DNA from: Sternotherus odoratus
Taxonomy: Eukaryota; Chordata; Testudines; Kinosternidae
Reading direction: 5' to 3'
Length of the DNA stretch: 64,000 nt
Assembly: GCA_032164245.1 (NCBI GenBank)
Contig: JAVMKO010000002.1
Coordinates: forward strand, 179,186,920-179,250,919
Of this stretch, positions 56,053 to 64,000 are shown in pieces. The position numbers and the translations under genes were made by a program. The notes below the pieces were generated by a model, which was not told where the DNA came from, did no database searches, and was given only the letters and a program-made list of their open reading frames with translations. Position 1 is the first letter of the stretch. The number at the start of each line of letters is the position of its first letter.

Positions 56053-57110
56053 CTGCAATTCCAGAATAACATGGCTACCTCTCTGATTCTTGAAATCAAT
56101 GATTGCTTCAGCTCTACTCCTGCAGATTTGCCATGAATCATAGAAAGTCCACTTAAATCAGATCAGTTATTCTGTAGGCTTTCCAGTGTTCTAATCCAAA
56201 AATAATACTTGTTATGTAAATGTGTTATTCTGCAATCGGGTTAGCTATGGTTCATATGTTGGTTACTCAGGAAGTGCTATTTTAAAATTGTTTTGTTAAG
56301 CCGTATGTGTAGAACCATTCATTTCTGTATACTAAATCTGTAAAAAAAAAAAAAAAAAAAAATCAGTTGTGGTGGTTTTTATCTGTGTGATTTACATTAG
56401 AGTATATTATGGAAAGATTTTTCTATTATTTTGCATCAGTCAATGCAGAAAAGAAATTTAAACTTAATAGAACAAAAGAGGATTAAAATATATCGACTAT
56501 ACTATATCTGCCAGGATCTGTTAGTTTGCATGGTAGTGTACCAGTCTGAAACTGTTATACCTGTGAATTACTGAATAAATAAACTTAAATTTACTCTAGA
56601 GTTCGCTCTCTCTTTTTTGTGTGTTATTTCTCATGAAATGAGCTGAGAGTTTGATAAAGAAGTCCATGTACAGTACAATGAAGAGTCAAACTAAAAAGAG
56701 GATCACATTCCAAGAGGGATCAAGTTAGGGACCAGCTGGGAGCAGGACCCTCATTGTGTTAGGCACTGTACAACCATAGAATAAGAGCCCATCTCCTCCC
56801 ACAGATACTTGCAAACTACATAGGTAGGACAGACACAGGGTAGGGGAAAGGGATAGAACATAGAAACAGAGTGAACAATGTGATGGCTGTAAAGGTCATG
56901 TTCTGCAGTTATTTTGTTTTTTCTCTTGTTATTGAAATCTTTCAGTGGGGGCTATGTTGGGAGGGGATTAGCTAGTCAGAAAGACAAGGGAAAGGTGGGG
57001 ATTGGAGACCATGAGGGAGACGCAGGAGGGGATACAGCAAACAGTTAATCGGCATGGGGCCAGGGAAGGAGAGAGTTCAGGGTGAAAATGGTAGCATGCA
57101 ATCTGACGAC
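56053..57110. other. AT-rich non-coding DNA, one old repeat piece
   Basis: A-run of about 21 at 56342-56362. At about 56735-56870 (CATTGTGTTAGGCACTGTAC) there is an ancient dispersed repeat I cannot name, perhaps related to the piece at 49555. No exons. Confidence 0.42.
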
Positions 57111-57114
57111 ATCA

Positions 57115-58185
57115 TCAGTGCCTGTTTACACAAATGACCAGCCAAGCGCAAGGTGCAGATGATTTGTGCGTCACCAAACAGAACAAGGAGTTTGGCATAT
57201 TAGAAAGTACTCTGGTGAATGCACTTAACACCCTAGACTAGGCAGCCAACCAACTGCATGCAAACCCAGCAGGATGTGAGTAGGTGCATTGCATTCCAGC
57301 TCAAAAACGGAGAGGCCAAAAGCAAACCCAACATCAGCTGGCTCAGGACAAAACTCACTCATTCCATCAATCCTGTGTACCTTGGTCTTACTTTCAACCC
57401 ACACTCTCCTTTCAAGGCCACACAGTAAAAATTAAAGCCAAGGTTAGCGTACAAAACCAGCCAGAGCAAGCTGGTCACATCCTGTCCACTCTTCAATCAA
57501 GAAGACAGGCACTTTGCTACATCTCCGCTGAATACTGTCAAGTGTGGAAGCAATCCCTTTATACAAAGAAGCTAGGCTGTACATAACATCACCTACCACT
57601 ATATTACAAGATGCCTTAAGCCTACCCACATCAACAGCCTCTACATCACATCCCACTGAGTAATGCTGCTCCTGATATTCACCAGGAAGTTGCTAGTAGA
57701 GTTGAGAGCATAAGGCAATGCCTGGATCCAAGACATCAACTATATCAGTGACACAAAGTTGACTATAGGAGGAAGTTGACTGATATCAACTATATCACTA
57801 ACATGAAGTTGACTGACATCACAACACAGTTTTCCTGACACCGTTAACATTGTCACCTCATCAGACCAGGGTTCAGTTACGGCACACAAAAGTAGAGAAT
57901 GACCTTGAAGCCTATGCATGCCAGTTCCCACCAATTAAGCATCGACCACTTGGTGCAGAGCAGTTCTGGACTACATAGTATCACCTTAATCAACACTGCA
58001 CTGGAGTTGGCTGGTCTAGAGATGTAATGGTGAAGTGAGGGTACATCACTGTACTTGTGACTGCAGCAGAAAGCCTCAAAATATGAAGTATCTCCTGCGA
58101 TGCCAGCTGCTTAAGCAGGAATGCTCTTACAGTGACCTGGTGAGTGCAATGATCGGGCAAGTGGCATGAGGCCATGACAGGAAGA
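57115..58185 (+). pseudogene. Decayed LINE reverse-transcriptase C-terminal region
   Basis: Across three plus-strand frames the order of a non-LTR retrotransposon is readable. YTNDQ (near 57130) stands for the catalytic Y-A-D-D. TKQNKEFGILESTLVNAL follows, then PVYLGLTF (near 57375), ALCYISAEYCQVW (near 57515-57555), a T-C-R-like block with KPTHINSLY (near 57615-57640), and near 58000 GVGWSRDVMVKWGY, matching the R-T-G-x-G-R-C region before the C-terminal zinc motif. Many shifts and stops. The pattern fits a jockey/CR1-superfamily-like element, but I cannot fix the clade. Confidence 0.65.
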
Positions 58186-58659
58186 ATCAGTGTCCACTGG
58201 TCCCAGCTGGGCCCAGTTTAGCCCTTTCCCCTCACCCCTAGTACAAAAGAACAATCTTGAACTGCTTTCTGATGTGAGAATCTCTGTGTCTCATAATGTC
58301 TGTTCCAAGGGGGCAACATTTTGGAATAATAATACAACCCACTTCATATCATTATGGCTAATGGACCATAACAATTAAACAACAATTAGCAAAGCTAAGG
58401 CTGATCCTCCCATCATTAACTCATGTTTTGATGAAAATAAAAAATCACAGCATGAATTAGGCACAGTGTGAAACTTAATAAAACACTGTTGAATCCTTTA
58501 TACCTAATTATTAATCTACCATTAAAGTTTAATATTGTCATAAAGAATATATTTTCTGTTCCAATTTAGTTTAAAACAAGCAACCCGCCCACCCACTGCC
58601 AGTGCTGGTTAATTTTAATTTTTTTAAAAAAACCTACAAATACAAGATATAGTCTAAAT
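58186..58659. other. AT-rich non-coding DNA, no feature recognised
   Basis: Nothing recognisable. Confidence 0.45.
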
Positions 58660-58782
58660 CAGCGATTTCAAACTTTATTGGTCTCTGTATCACTACTTTA
58701 AAAAAATGATATTCTACCAATTCACTTCACAACATGCATATGTATGACCAGTGGTACATGTATCACAGATTGGGATCACCTG
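58660..58782. mobile_element. Possible decayed hAT-type MITE
   Basis: CAGCGATTTCAAACTTT at the left and TTGGGATCACCTG at the right resemble worn hAT terminal repeats. No convincing 8-bp duplication. Confidence 0.3.
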
Positions 58783-59973
58783 CTTAGAATCTACATATAA
58801 ACAAGACAATGCGCTATCATGAAAACAGCAGATAACATTTAAGCACCTCACTATATATAACCTAAAATAAATGGAGAAAAATGTCATGGTACTGGAAATA
58901 ATTTAAAAAATATGAAATAAGGATTTTTCCTGCATATCTTGGAGTCAGCGTATGTTAAGGAACTGATCGTCAATGGAAAAAAAATCTCATAGACTTTCCT
59001 GGATCTTTGGCTCAGGCTCTAAACATGCAGAGATTATGCAATTCCCAGAATACCATCACTAATGTTACAGCTAAAAATGATTCACCCTTGCATGACATCT
59101 ATATCATTCAGCCATAATGAAACCTCGTCCCCCCTATTGATGTTATTTGATAGTTTTCTCTATTTTGGGACATAGTTCACCTACTTTCTGTTTGAATTAT
59201 TATGTAACGCTATTTGTTTTTTAAATGGATGGGTCTTTATTAATGTTGAAAGCAACGGGAGTTACTCTTCTGAAGTATCATACAATGTCCTTCTCTTTGA
59301 AAGTCCTTATAATCCACCACAAAATGCTCATACAAAAACTCAGGTATTGATTTTAAGACCCTTTAAAATCCTCACGAGGCAGTTTATTTGCCTGCATAGT
59401 TCAGGAGGTGCCCCACAGCAAACTCCCTGGAATGTTTGCCAAGTATTTACAGTTGTATGTTACATATAGTGACATTCCAAAGAGTCATTCTGCCATTGGA
59501 AAAGCCATCTCAAGCAAAGGGAGGAACATTCTAAACGTAATTAATACTAATCTATAACTTTCAAAGCAGCTCTTCAGTTTTTGTAGCCCAAATTTTGTGA
59601 CAATTTGAAGCTCAAATATTTCCTCTCCTCTAGCATCTTAATTTCCCTCCAAATTGGCTAAAATGTTTTGCAGAGTTTGAAGGTTTTTGTCAAAGGTTTC
59701 GCCTCTAATGCAGTGCCCTCTCAGTTCTGTGGAAGTATTAAAGGCATTTACAATCAGTCACATAACAATGATGACACTGTAATAGTGCTACAGTTTAAGA
59801 TGAATTAAGATTTGTACTTGGGATCCAATCCAACCCAATCCAATCCAATCTGAAGTCAATGGGGGGGGGGGGGGTTTCTACTTTGTGGACTTGGATTAAG
59901 CCTCTAAAGAAGAGATTAAACCTCTTTGTCATGTATAGATAGTATTGTGTATCCTCCTAATTTACAGAATGTA
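58783..59973. other. AT-rich non-coding DNA, simple repeats only
   Basis: A TCCAA/CCAATC tract at about 59823-59850 and a run of 14 G at 59861-59874. No exons recognised. Confidence 0.45.
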
Positions 59974-60104
59974 GGGTCATATTTTCAAAGCTATTTAGGC
60001 ATCGAAAGCTATAAATAGGAATTGTAAGATGTATTCACTGCAGTTTGTTTGAAGACCCCACTATGTGTACCTTAGGCACCTAAATACCTTGAAAAATCTA
60101 GCCC
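59974..60104. mobile_element. Small inverted-repeat element (TATTTAGG type)
   Basis: GGGTCATATTTTCAAAGCTA at the left mirrors GGCACCTAAATACCTTGAAA and TCTAGCCC at the right. A relative lies at 61956-62130. Confidence 0.6.
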
Positions 60105-60466
60105 ATACACTAAGTACAGAATGATTTTTCTGAAAGTTTGTAAATAAAACTTAGACCCAGATGTGGAACGCAGATTTTTTTTTTAAAGTCAGATTTTGTC
60201 ACAGTTGAGAAATAAATCAAATTCAATCATCACTTCAAGGGCAATAGTGTTCTGTATTAATAGAAATGGGTATTAACATTTATATCTTCCTCACAGTGAT
60301 CGTGGGTAAAATATTCAGTGATAAAAATATTAACCATCAAATGTAAGATTATTAGTTTAAGCTTTAATTTTTAAAAATGTTTCTCATCATTATGAAGAAG
60401 AGAACCCTGCAAAAGTGAACTACATGTAAACCTCTGCAGTGTTGTTTCCTGGATCTCCAGTTAGGG

Positions 60467-61155
60467 CAGAGGTGAGCAAACTATGGCCCATGGGCCGCAT
60501 CTGACCTGCGGGCTCGTCCCGTCCAGCCCCTGGGCTCCCAGCTGGGGAGGCTGCTTCCAGCCCCCTCCTCCGCTCCCCTTCCCCACCTCAGCGTACCACG
60601 CGAGCAGCGCTCTGGGGGGTTGTGGCTGCCCGCTCCAGCAGATCAGTGCAGCAGCATGGTAAAGGGGCTGGGGCCGGAGCTGGGCTGGGCTGGGCCGGGG
60701 GTGGAGGGTTGAATAAAGGGCAGAGGGTCTCAGGGGCGGGGTTGGATAGGGCATAGGAGTCCCAGGGGGCCTGTCAGGGGGTAGGGGTGTGGCTAAGGGT
60801 CGGGGCAGTCAGGGTACATGGGGTTGGATAGGGGGTGGAGTCCTGGGGGGTGATTAGGGGCAGGAGATCTCTGGAGGGGACAGGGAGTAGGGGGGCTTAG
60901 ATAGGGAGTAGAGTTCCGGGGTGGTGGTTAGGGGCAGAGCGTCTCTAAAGGGGCAGGCAGGGAACATGTAGAGGGGGGTGGTTGGATGGGTCAGGAGTTC
61001 TGAGGGTGGCAGTCAGGGGATGGGAAGTGGGTGGAGGTCAGATAGGGGCAGGACCAGCCTGTTTGGGGAGGCACAACCTTTTCTACCTAGCCCGCCATAC
61101 AATTTTGAACCCCGATGTGGCCCTCAGGCCAAAAGGTTTGCCCATCACATCCCTG
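60467..61155. mobile_element. hAT-type non-autonomous element, 689 bp
   Basis: CAGAGGTGAGCAAACTATGG at the left and GGTTTGCCCATCACATCCCTG-type right end are inverted repeats. An exact 8-bp duplication AGTTAGGG (60459-60466 and 61156-61163) flanks it. The interior is G-rich with degenerate GGGGTAGGGG-like repetition. The minus-strand frame 60461-60754 is compositional. No transposase. Confidence 0.9.
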
Positions 61156-61163
61156 AGTTAGGG

Positions 61164-61588
61164 TGAAAGACTAGGCTGAGATCCTTGAATTGTCCCATTT
61201 ATCTCAATGTAGCAATTGGCTCAAAAATTTAAAGATGACCATTTAAATAGAAATCCTTTTAACTATTTTACAGATGATCCCTCTAGCAGAAACCTCCACT
61301 TAATGTGCATTATTGAGATGACGAAAAATTTATTTGAGGCAATGTTTGTTACTAAATACCTTTGATGACTGAGTTGTTGACACACTTTTTGATGTCACTT
61401 GTTGATTATTTTAAAATCCTAGCCGTAGACTACTTTTAAGATGCATTAATGTGCAGGTTTTTAAATATGAGCCGTAACCATTTCTCTTTATGCTATGGTC
61501 AAAATAATTTGTTGTTATAATATTTGATGAATATCACAGCATACAATTGATTTTTGCATTATTTTCAGCAGAGACTGGGTTGTACGTC
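61164..61588. other. AT-rich non-coding DNA, no feature recognised
   Basis: Nothing recognisable. Confidence 0.45.
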
Positions 61589-61598
61589 ATGGTCAGGT

Positions 61599-61717
61599 AG
61601 GGTGACAGATGTCCCAATTTTATAGAGACAGCCCCAATTTTGGGGGGCTTTTTCTTATATAGGATCCTGTTACACACTATCCCCGTCCTAATTTTTCACA
61701 TTTCTTGCCTGTGACCT
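61599..61717. mobile_element. Palindromic MITE (37125 family) with 10-bp duplication
   Basis: AGGGTGACAGATGTCCC at the left and TTGCCTGTGACCT at the right, interior TTTTTCTTATATAGGATCC. Flanks ATGGTCAGGT (61589-61598) and ATGTTCAGGT (61718-61727) match at 9 of 10 positions. Confidence 0.78.
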
Positions 61718-61955
61718 ATGTTCAGGTGCCACAAGGGGAACAGACTAGCATTAGAGAATACAGCTCTGTGTCCCCAGATGTAACAGTCTGATTCAATGTA
61801 ATGTATATAAAAATAAAGAATTATTTATTTAAAGATTACAGGAAACAAATAGAATAGCAGAGTTTTTTTCTTAACATACCACTTATTCCTTCCAATAACG
61901 GGTTGTGAAAGTGTGTCCTTAAGTTACAGAAAAGAAATCTACATAAAAGTAATTA

Positions 61956-62130
61956 GGGCCAGATAATTAAGGGTATTTAGGTACCTACAGATGCAGAAAG
62001 ACATCTAGTAGGATTTTTCAAAAGTGTCTAAGCGTCTAACTTCTAAAGGGAAAGGGACTAGACGCTTTTGAAAACACCCCTCAGTGTCCCTCTGCATCTT
62101 TAGGTGCCTAAATATCTTTACAGATCTGCC
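61956..62130. mobile_element. Small inverted-repeat element (TATTTAGG type)
   Basis: GGGCCAGATAATTAAGGGTA and TTTAGGTACC at the left mirror GGTGCCTAAATATC and ACAGATCTGCCCC at the right. The inner arms also pair (TAGACGCTTTTGAAA and TTTCAAAAGTGTCTA-like). Non-coding. Confidence 0.65.
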
Positions 62131-62702
62131 CCTAACTAGCCTTATTTAGGAATTACACTTTACGGAGGAAATGGTCACTTCTGATCCATTTCCATGACAG
62201 ATAGGGTCTCTGGCCCTACAACACCTTCTGTTCTCTCTCTGCCCCCAAATGGGAATTGTGTTTCCCCAAACCTTGCAGTTGTATCTCTCTGCTAGTGTGT
62301 TCCCTTTTATTTCTCCAGGGATAGAAATAGGAACAATATCATACTTCTGAATTGTCATGCAAATGTTTTATCTGTCTTATGAGAGAGACAAGGTGGTTGG
62401 GGTAATATCTTTTACCAGACCAACAGACTTGTTCTTCCTGGGACCAACAAAGCTACAGCTACCCTGGATCCAACTTCTCTATCTTATGGCAGTTTCACTT
62501 CAGACCTTCCTGCTCTGTCACATGAATAGACTTTAATGAGCCTAAATAGTTGCTTAAGGAAAAGTGTTAAAAATTAGGCAACTGAAATCCATACGTAGGC
62601 ACCTTTTCAGAGGTGCTGAGCATCTGAAACTGTCAGTGGAAGCTCGGCAACTGTTGGCACCCAAATTTCATCTCAAACACTCGGCACAGTTACTAAGATC
62701 TA
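62131..62702. other. Non-coding DNA with a dispersed repeat piece
   Basis: About 62378-62475 (GACAAGGTGGTTGGGGTAAT, ATCTTTTACCAGACCAACAG) looks like part of a dispersed repeat that I cannot name. Nothing else seen. Confidence 0.4.
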
Positions 62703-63123
62703 GGCCCTGTCTTCACTACCACTTTAATTCGATGTTAACGACGTTAGGTCGAATTAAACGTGTACCTGTCTTCACATACATGCTCTTAACGTCGATGTAA
62801 AGGGCCCTCAAGATCGAAATTGGAACTCCTGCCTGACGAGAGAAGTAAGGCTAATCTCGACATTCCAAGCTCGACTGTGGGCTAGTGAAGACGGAACCCG
62901 ACATTAATAGCCTCCAGAGGCTGTCCCACAATGCTCCATTCTGACCGCTCTGGACTGCCTCACTGCTCCACTGTGACCGCTCTGCACTGCACTCTGAACT
63001 CGCTGCTCTGGCCAGGTAGATAAGACCCGGGAACATTTGAATACGATTTCCTGTTTGGTCAGCGTGGCCAGCTCACCTGAACTGCTCAGTCGCCATTCAG
63101 AGCAATCAGCAGCACTAGCCGCC

Positions 63124-63676
63124 ATGCAGAGCTCAGCATCACAAGACTCCATGGAGAGCTCATCTACCCTGGAGACCAGCCAGAGGAGAAGAGCTCCAGC
63201 ATGGTCCACTCGTGAGGTGCTGGATCTCATCGCTATCTGGGGAGAGGAATCCGTGATGTTGGAACTACGAAACAACAAACGGAATGCCAACACCTATGGA
63301 AGAGTCTCCAAGGCCATGCTAGAAAGGGGCCACAACAGGGACACCACACAGTGCCGCGTGAAAATTAAGGAGCTGAGGCAATCGTTCCAGAAAGCCAAGG
63401 AGGCAAACGGACGATCCGGGGGCGCGCCACGGACATGCAGGTTCTACAATGAACTAAATGCGATAATGGGGGGCGCCCCCACCACCATCGCGCCGGTCTG
63501 CGTGGACTCCACCGATGGGATAATCGTCAGGGAGGAGACTGATTCCGAGGAGGACGACCATGAAGAAGAGGAAAATCTCACGGAGCAGCAGGAGCCCAGC
63601 GGAGAACCCGTGTTCCCAGAGAGCCAGGAGCTGTTTGTCACCCTGGAGCCAGTACCCTCCCAAGCCTCCCAGGGGG
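63124..63676 (+). CDS. Myb/SANT-like DNA-binding protein, exon 1 (third family)
   Basis: ATG 63124 (MQSSASQDSMESSS) opens a clean frame. A Myb/SANT-like trihelix is visible: APAWSTREVLDLIAIWGEES, then NANTYGRVSKAMLERGHNRD, then TTQCRVKIKELRQSFQKAKE, followed by RFYNELNAIMGG. The acidic stretch EETDSEEDDHEEEENL comes next, then ESQELFVTLEPVPSQASQG. A strong donor GTAAGT starts at 63677, so the exon ends at 63676. It is clearly homologous to the exon at 40478-41066 (WSD/WST start, ERGH, VKELR, FY.AL.AI.GG). No stops or shifts: it may be a live gene. Role: DNA-binding partner of the Harbinger nuclease. Confidence 0.88.
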
Positions 63677-63793
63677 GTAAGTGTTTCTTTTTTAAGTGAT
63701 TACATGACGCGTGATTTTGTAAAGGAAGCATTTATTAATGAGTAACTTGCCCTAAGCCTAAGGTCTTAGCGTGCTTTCATTGCTGGTCAATTT

Positions 63794-64000
63794 CTACTCA
63801 AAGAGTTTGTCAATATACTCCGGGATTGACCATAAGTCCTCCACGGACATTTCAAGGAAGGTATCCAGGAGGTAGCGATGAATCCAGTGTAGCAGATTTC
63901 TGGGGAGAGCCGCCTTATGTGGTCCCCCTGATAGGAGACCATCCCACGCCACGAAAGTAGTAAGTAGTCTGGTATCATTGTGCAGGCTAGCATTGCGGCG
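63794..64000 (-). CDS. ORF3-like antisense frame, C-terminal part (third family)
   Basis: A minus-strand frame enters from the window end and stops at TAG (63796-63794), 68 codons long as seen. It reads TTFVAWDGLLSGGPHKAALP, then RNLLHWIHRYLLDTFLEMSV and EDLWSIPEYIDKLFE. It lies downstream of the Myb-like exon's donor, so probably in that gene's intron and on the other strand. That is the position of the ORF3 frame 39819-40407 in copy 2, with which it shares LPRNL, a TF-E core and EYI--LF. I do not recognise the protein. The start lies outside the window. Confidence 0.6.
   Translation of the reverse strand, partial: RRNASLHNDTRLLTTFVAWDGLLSGGPHKAALPRNLLHWIHRYLLDTFLEMSVEDLWSIPEYIDKLFE

Larger units (their letters stand above)
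62703..64000 (+). mobile_element. PIF/Harbinger-type element, third family (partial)
   Basis: Begins GGCCCTGTCTTCACTACC with subterminal palindromic stretches (GTTAACGACGTTAGGTCGAA). It contains a Myb/SANT-like exon on the plus strand and the end of an antisense frame in the following intron. The right end and any transposase lie beyond the window. The start is placed by analogy with the inverted repeats of the smaller elements. The duplication cannot be checked. Confidence 0.75.

Overview
This window reads as repeat-rich, non-genic DNA of a sauropsid, most probably a turtle. The pointers are a tRNA-derived SINE with a CR1-type tail (46612-46803), a CR1 3' end with its ATTCTATG-like terminus (16487-16690), old MIR elements, many hAT and Harbinger DNA transposons, and a Gmr1-like Ty3/gypsy retrotransposon. 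I found no host protein-coding exon, rRNA or functional tRNA. Every coding stretch I can support belongs to a mobile element, and nearly all are broken.

Layout. 1-7.5 kb: AT-rich DNA with two probable LTR-like repeats and a small inverted-repeat element. 7.6-9.06 kb: a solitary LTR carrying about sixteen 48-bp tandem repeats. 9-13.5 kb: unremarkable DNA, then tRNA-like repeat pieces and a GC-rich hairpin. 13.5-16.35 kb: a PIF/Harbinger element with a two-stop transposase and the tail of its Myb-like partner gene. 19.8-26.95 kb: a Ty3/gypsy element with 1.4-kb LTRs and a perfect 5-bp target duplication (GGGAG), in the order gag-protease-integrase-reverse transcriptase-RNase H. That order defines the Gmr1-like group, and its gag carries a SCAN-like domain. 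27.7-28.3 kb: one hAT element nested in another. 29-34 kb: MIR, a retroviral-type LTR and an antisense LINE endonuclease relic. 34.4-35.5 kb: a non-autonomous Harbinger element dominated by a 33-bp minisatellite. 37-38.6 kb: a small palindromic element with a 9-bp duplication, then plain DNA. 38.6-41.5 kb: a second Harbinger element with an intact-looking Myb-like gene, a truncated transposase and a third, antisense-intronic open frame. 43-43.7 kb: a solitary gypsy-type LTR nested in a small inverted-repeat element. 46.6-47.7 kb: a SINE and a 692-bp Harbinger derivative. 48-62 kb: old LINE and MIR relics, hAT elements and small palindromic elements. 62.7-64 kb: the start of a third Harbinger family, running off the window.

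How the parts relate. The Harbinger elements follow the two-protein plan known for PIF/Harbinger: a HARBI1-like DDE nuclease and a Myb/SANT-like DNA-binding protein, here transcribed towards each other. Copies 1 and 2 have decayed in complementary ways: copy 1 keeps the nuclease, copy 2 keeps the Myb-like protein. In copy 2 and in the window-end family, a further frame lies antisense inside the Myb gene's intron and ends in a similar C-terminus. The gypsy copy is dead: it has at least four frameshifts, two in-frame stops and a lysine at the integrase catalytic glutamate position.
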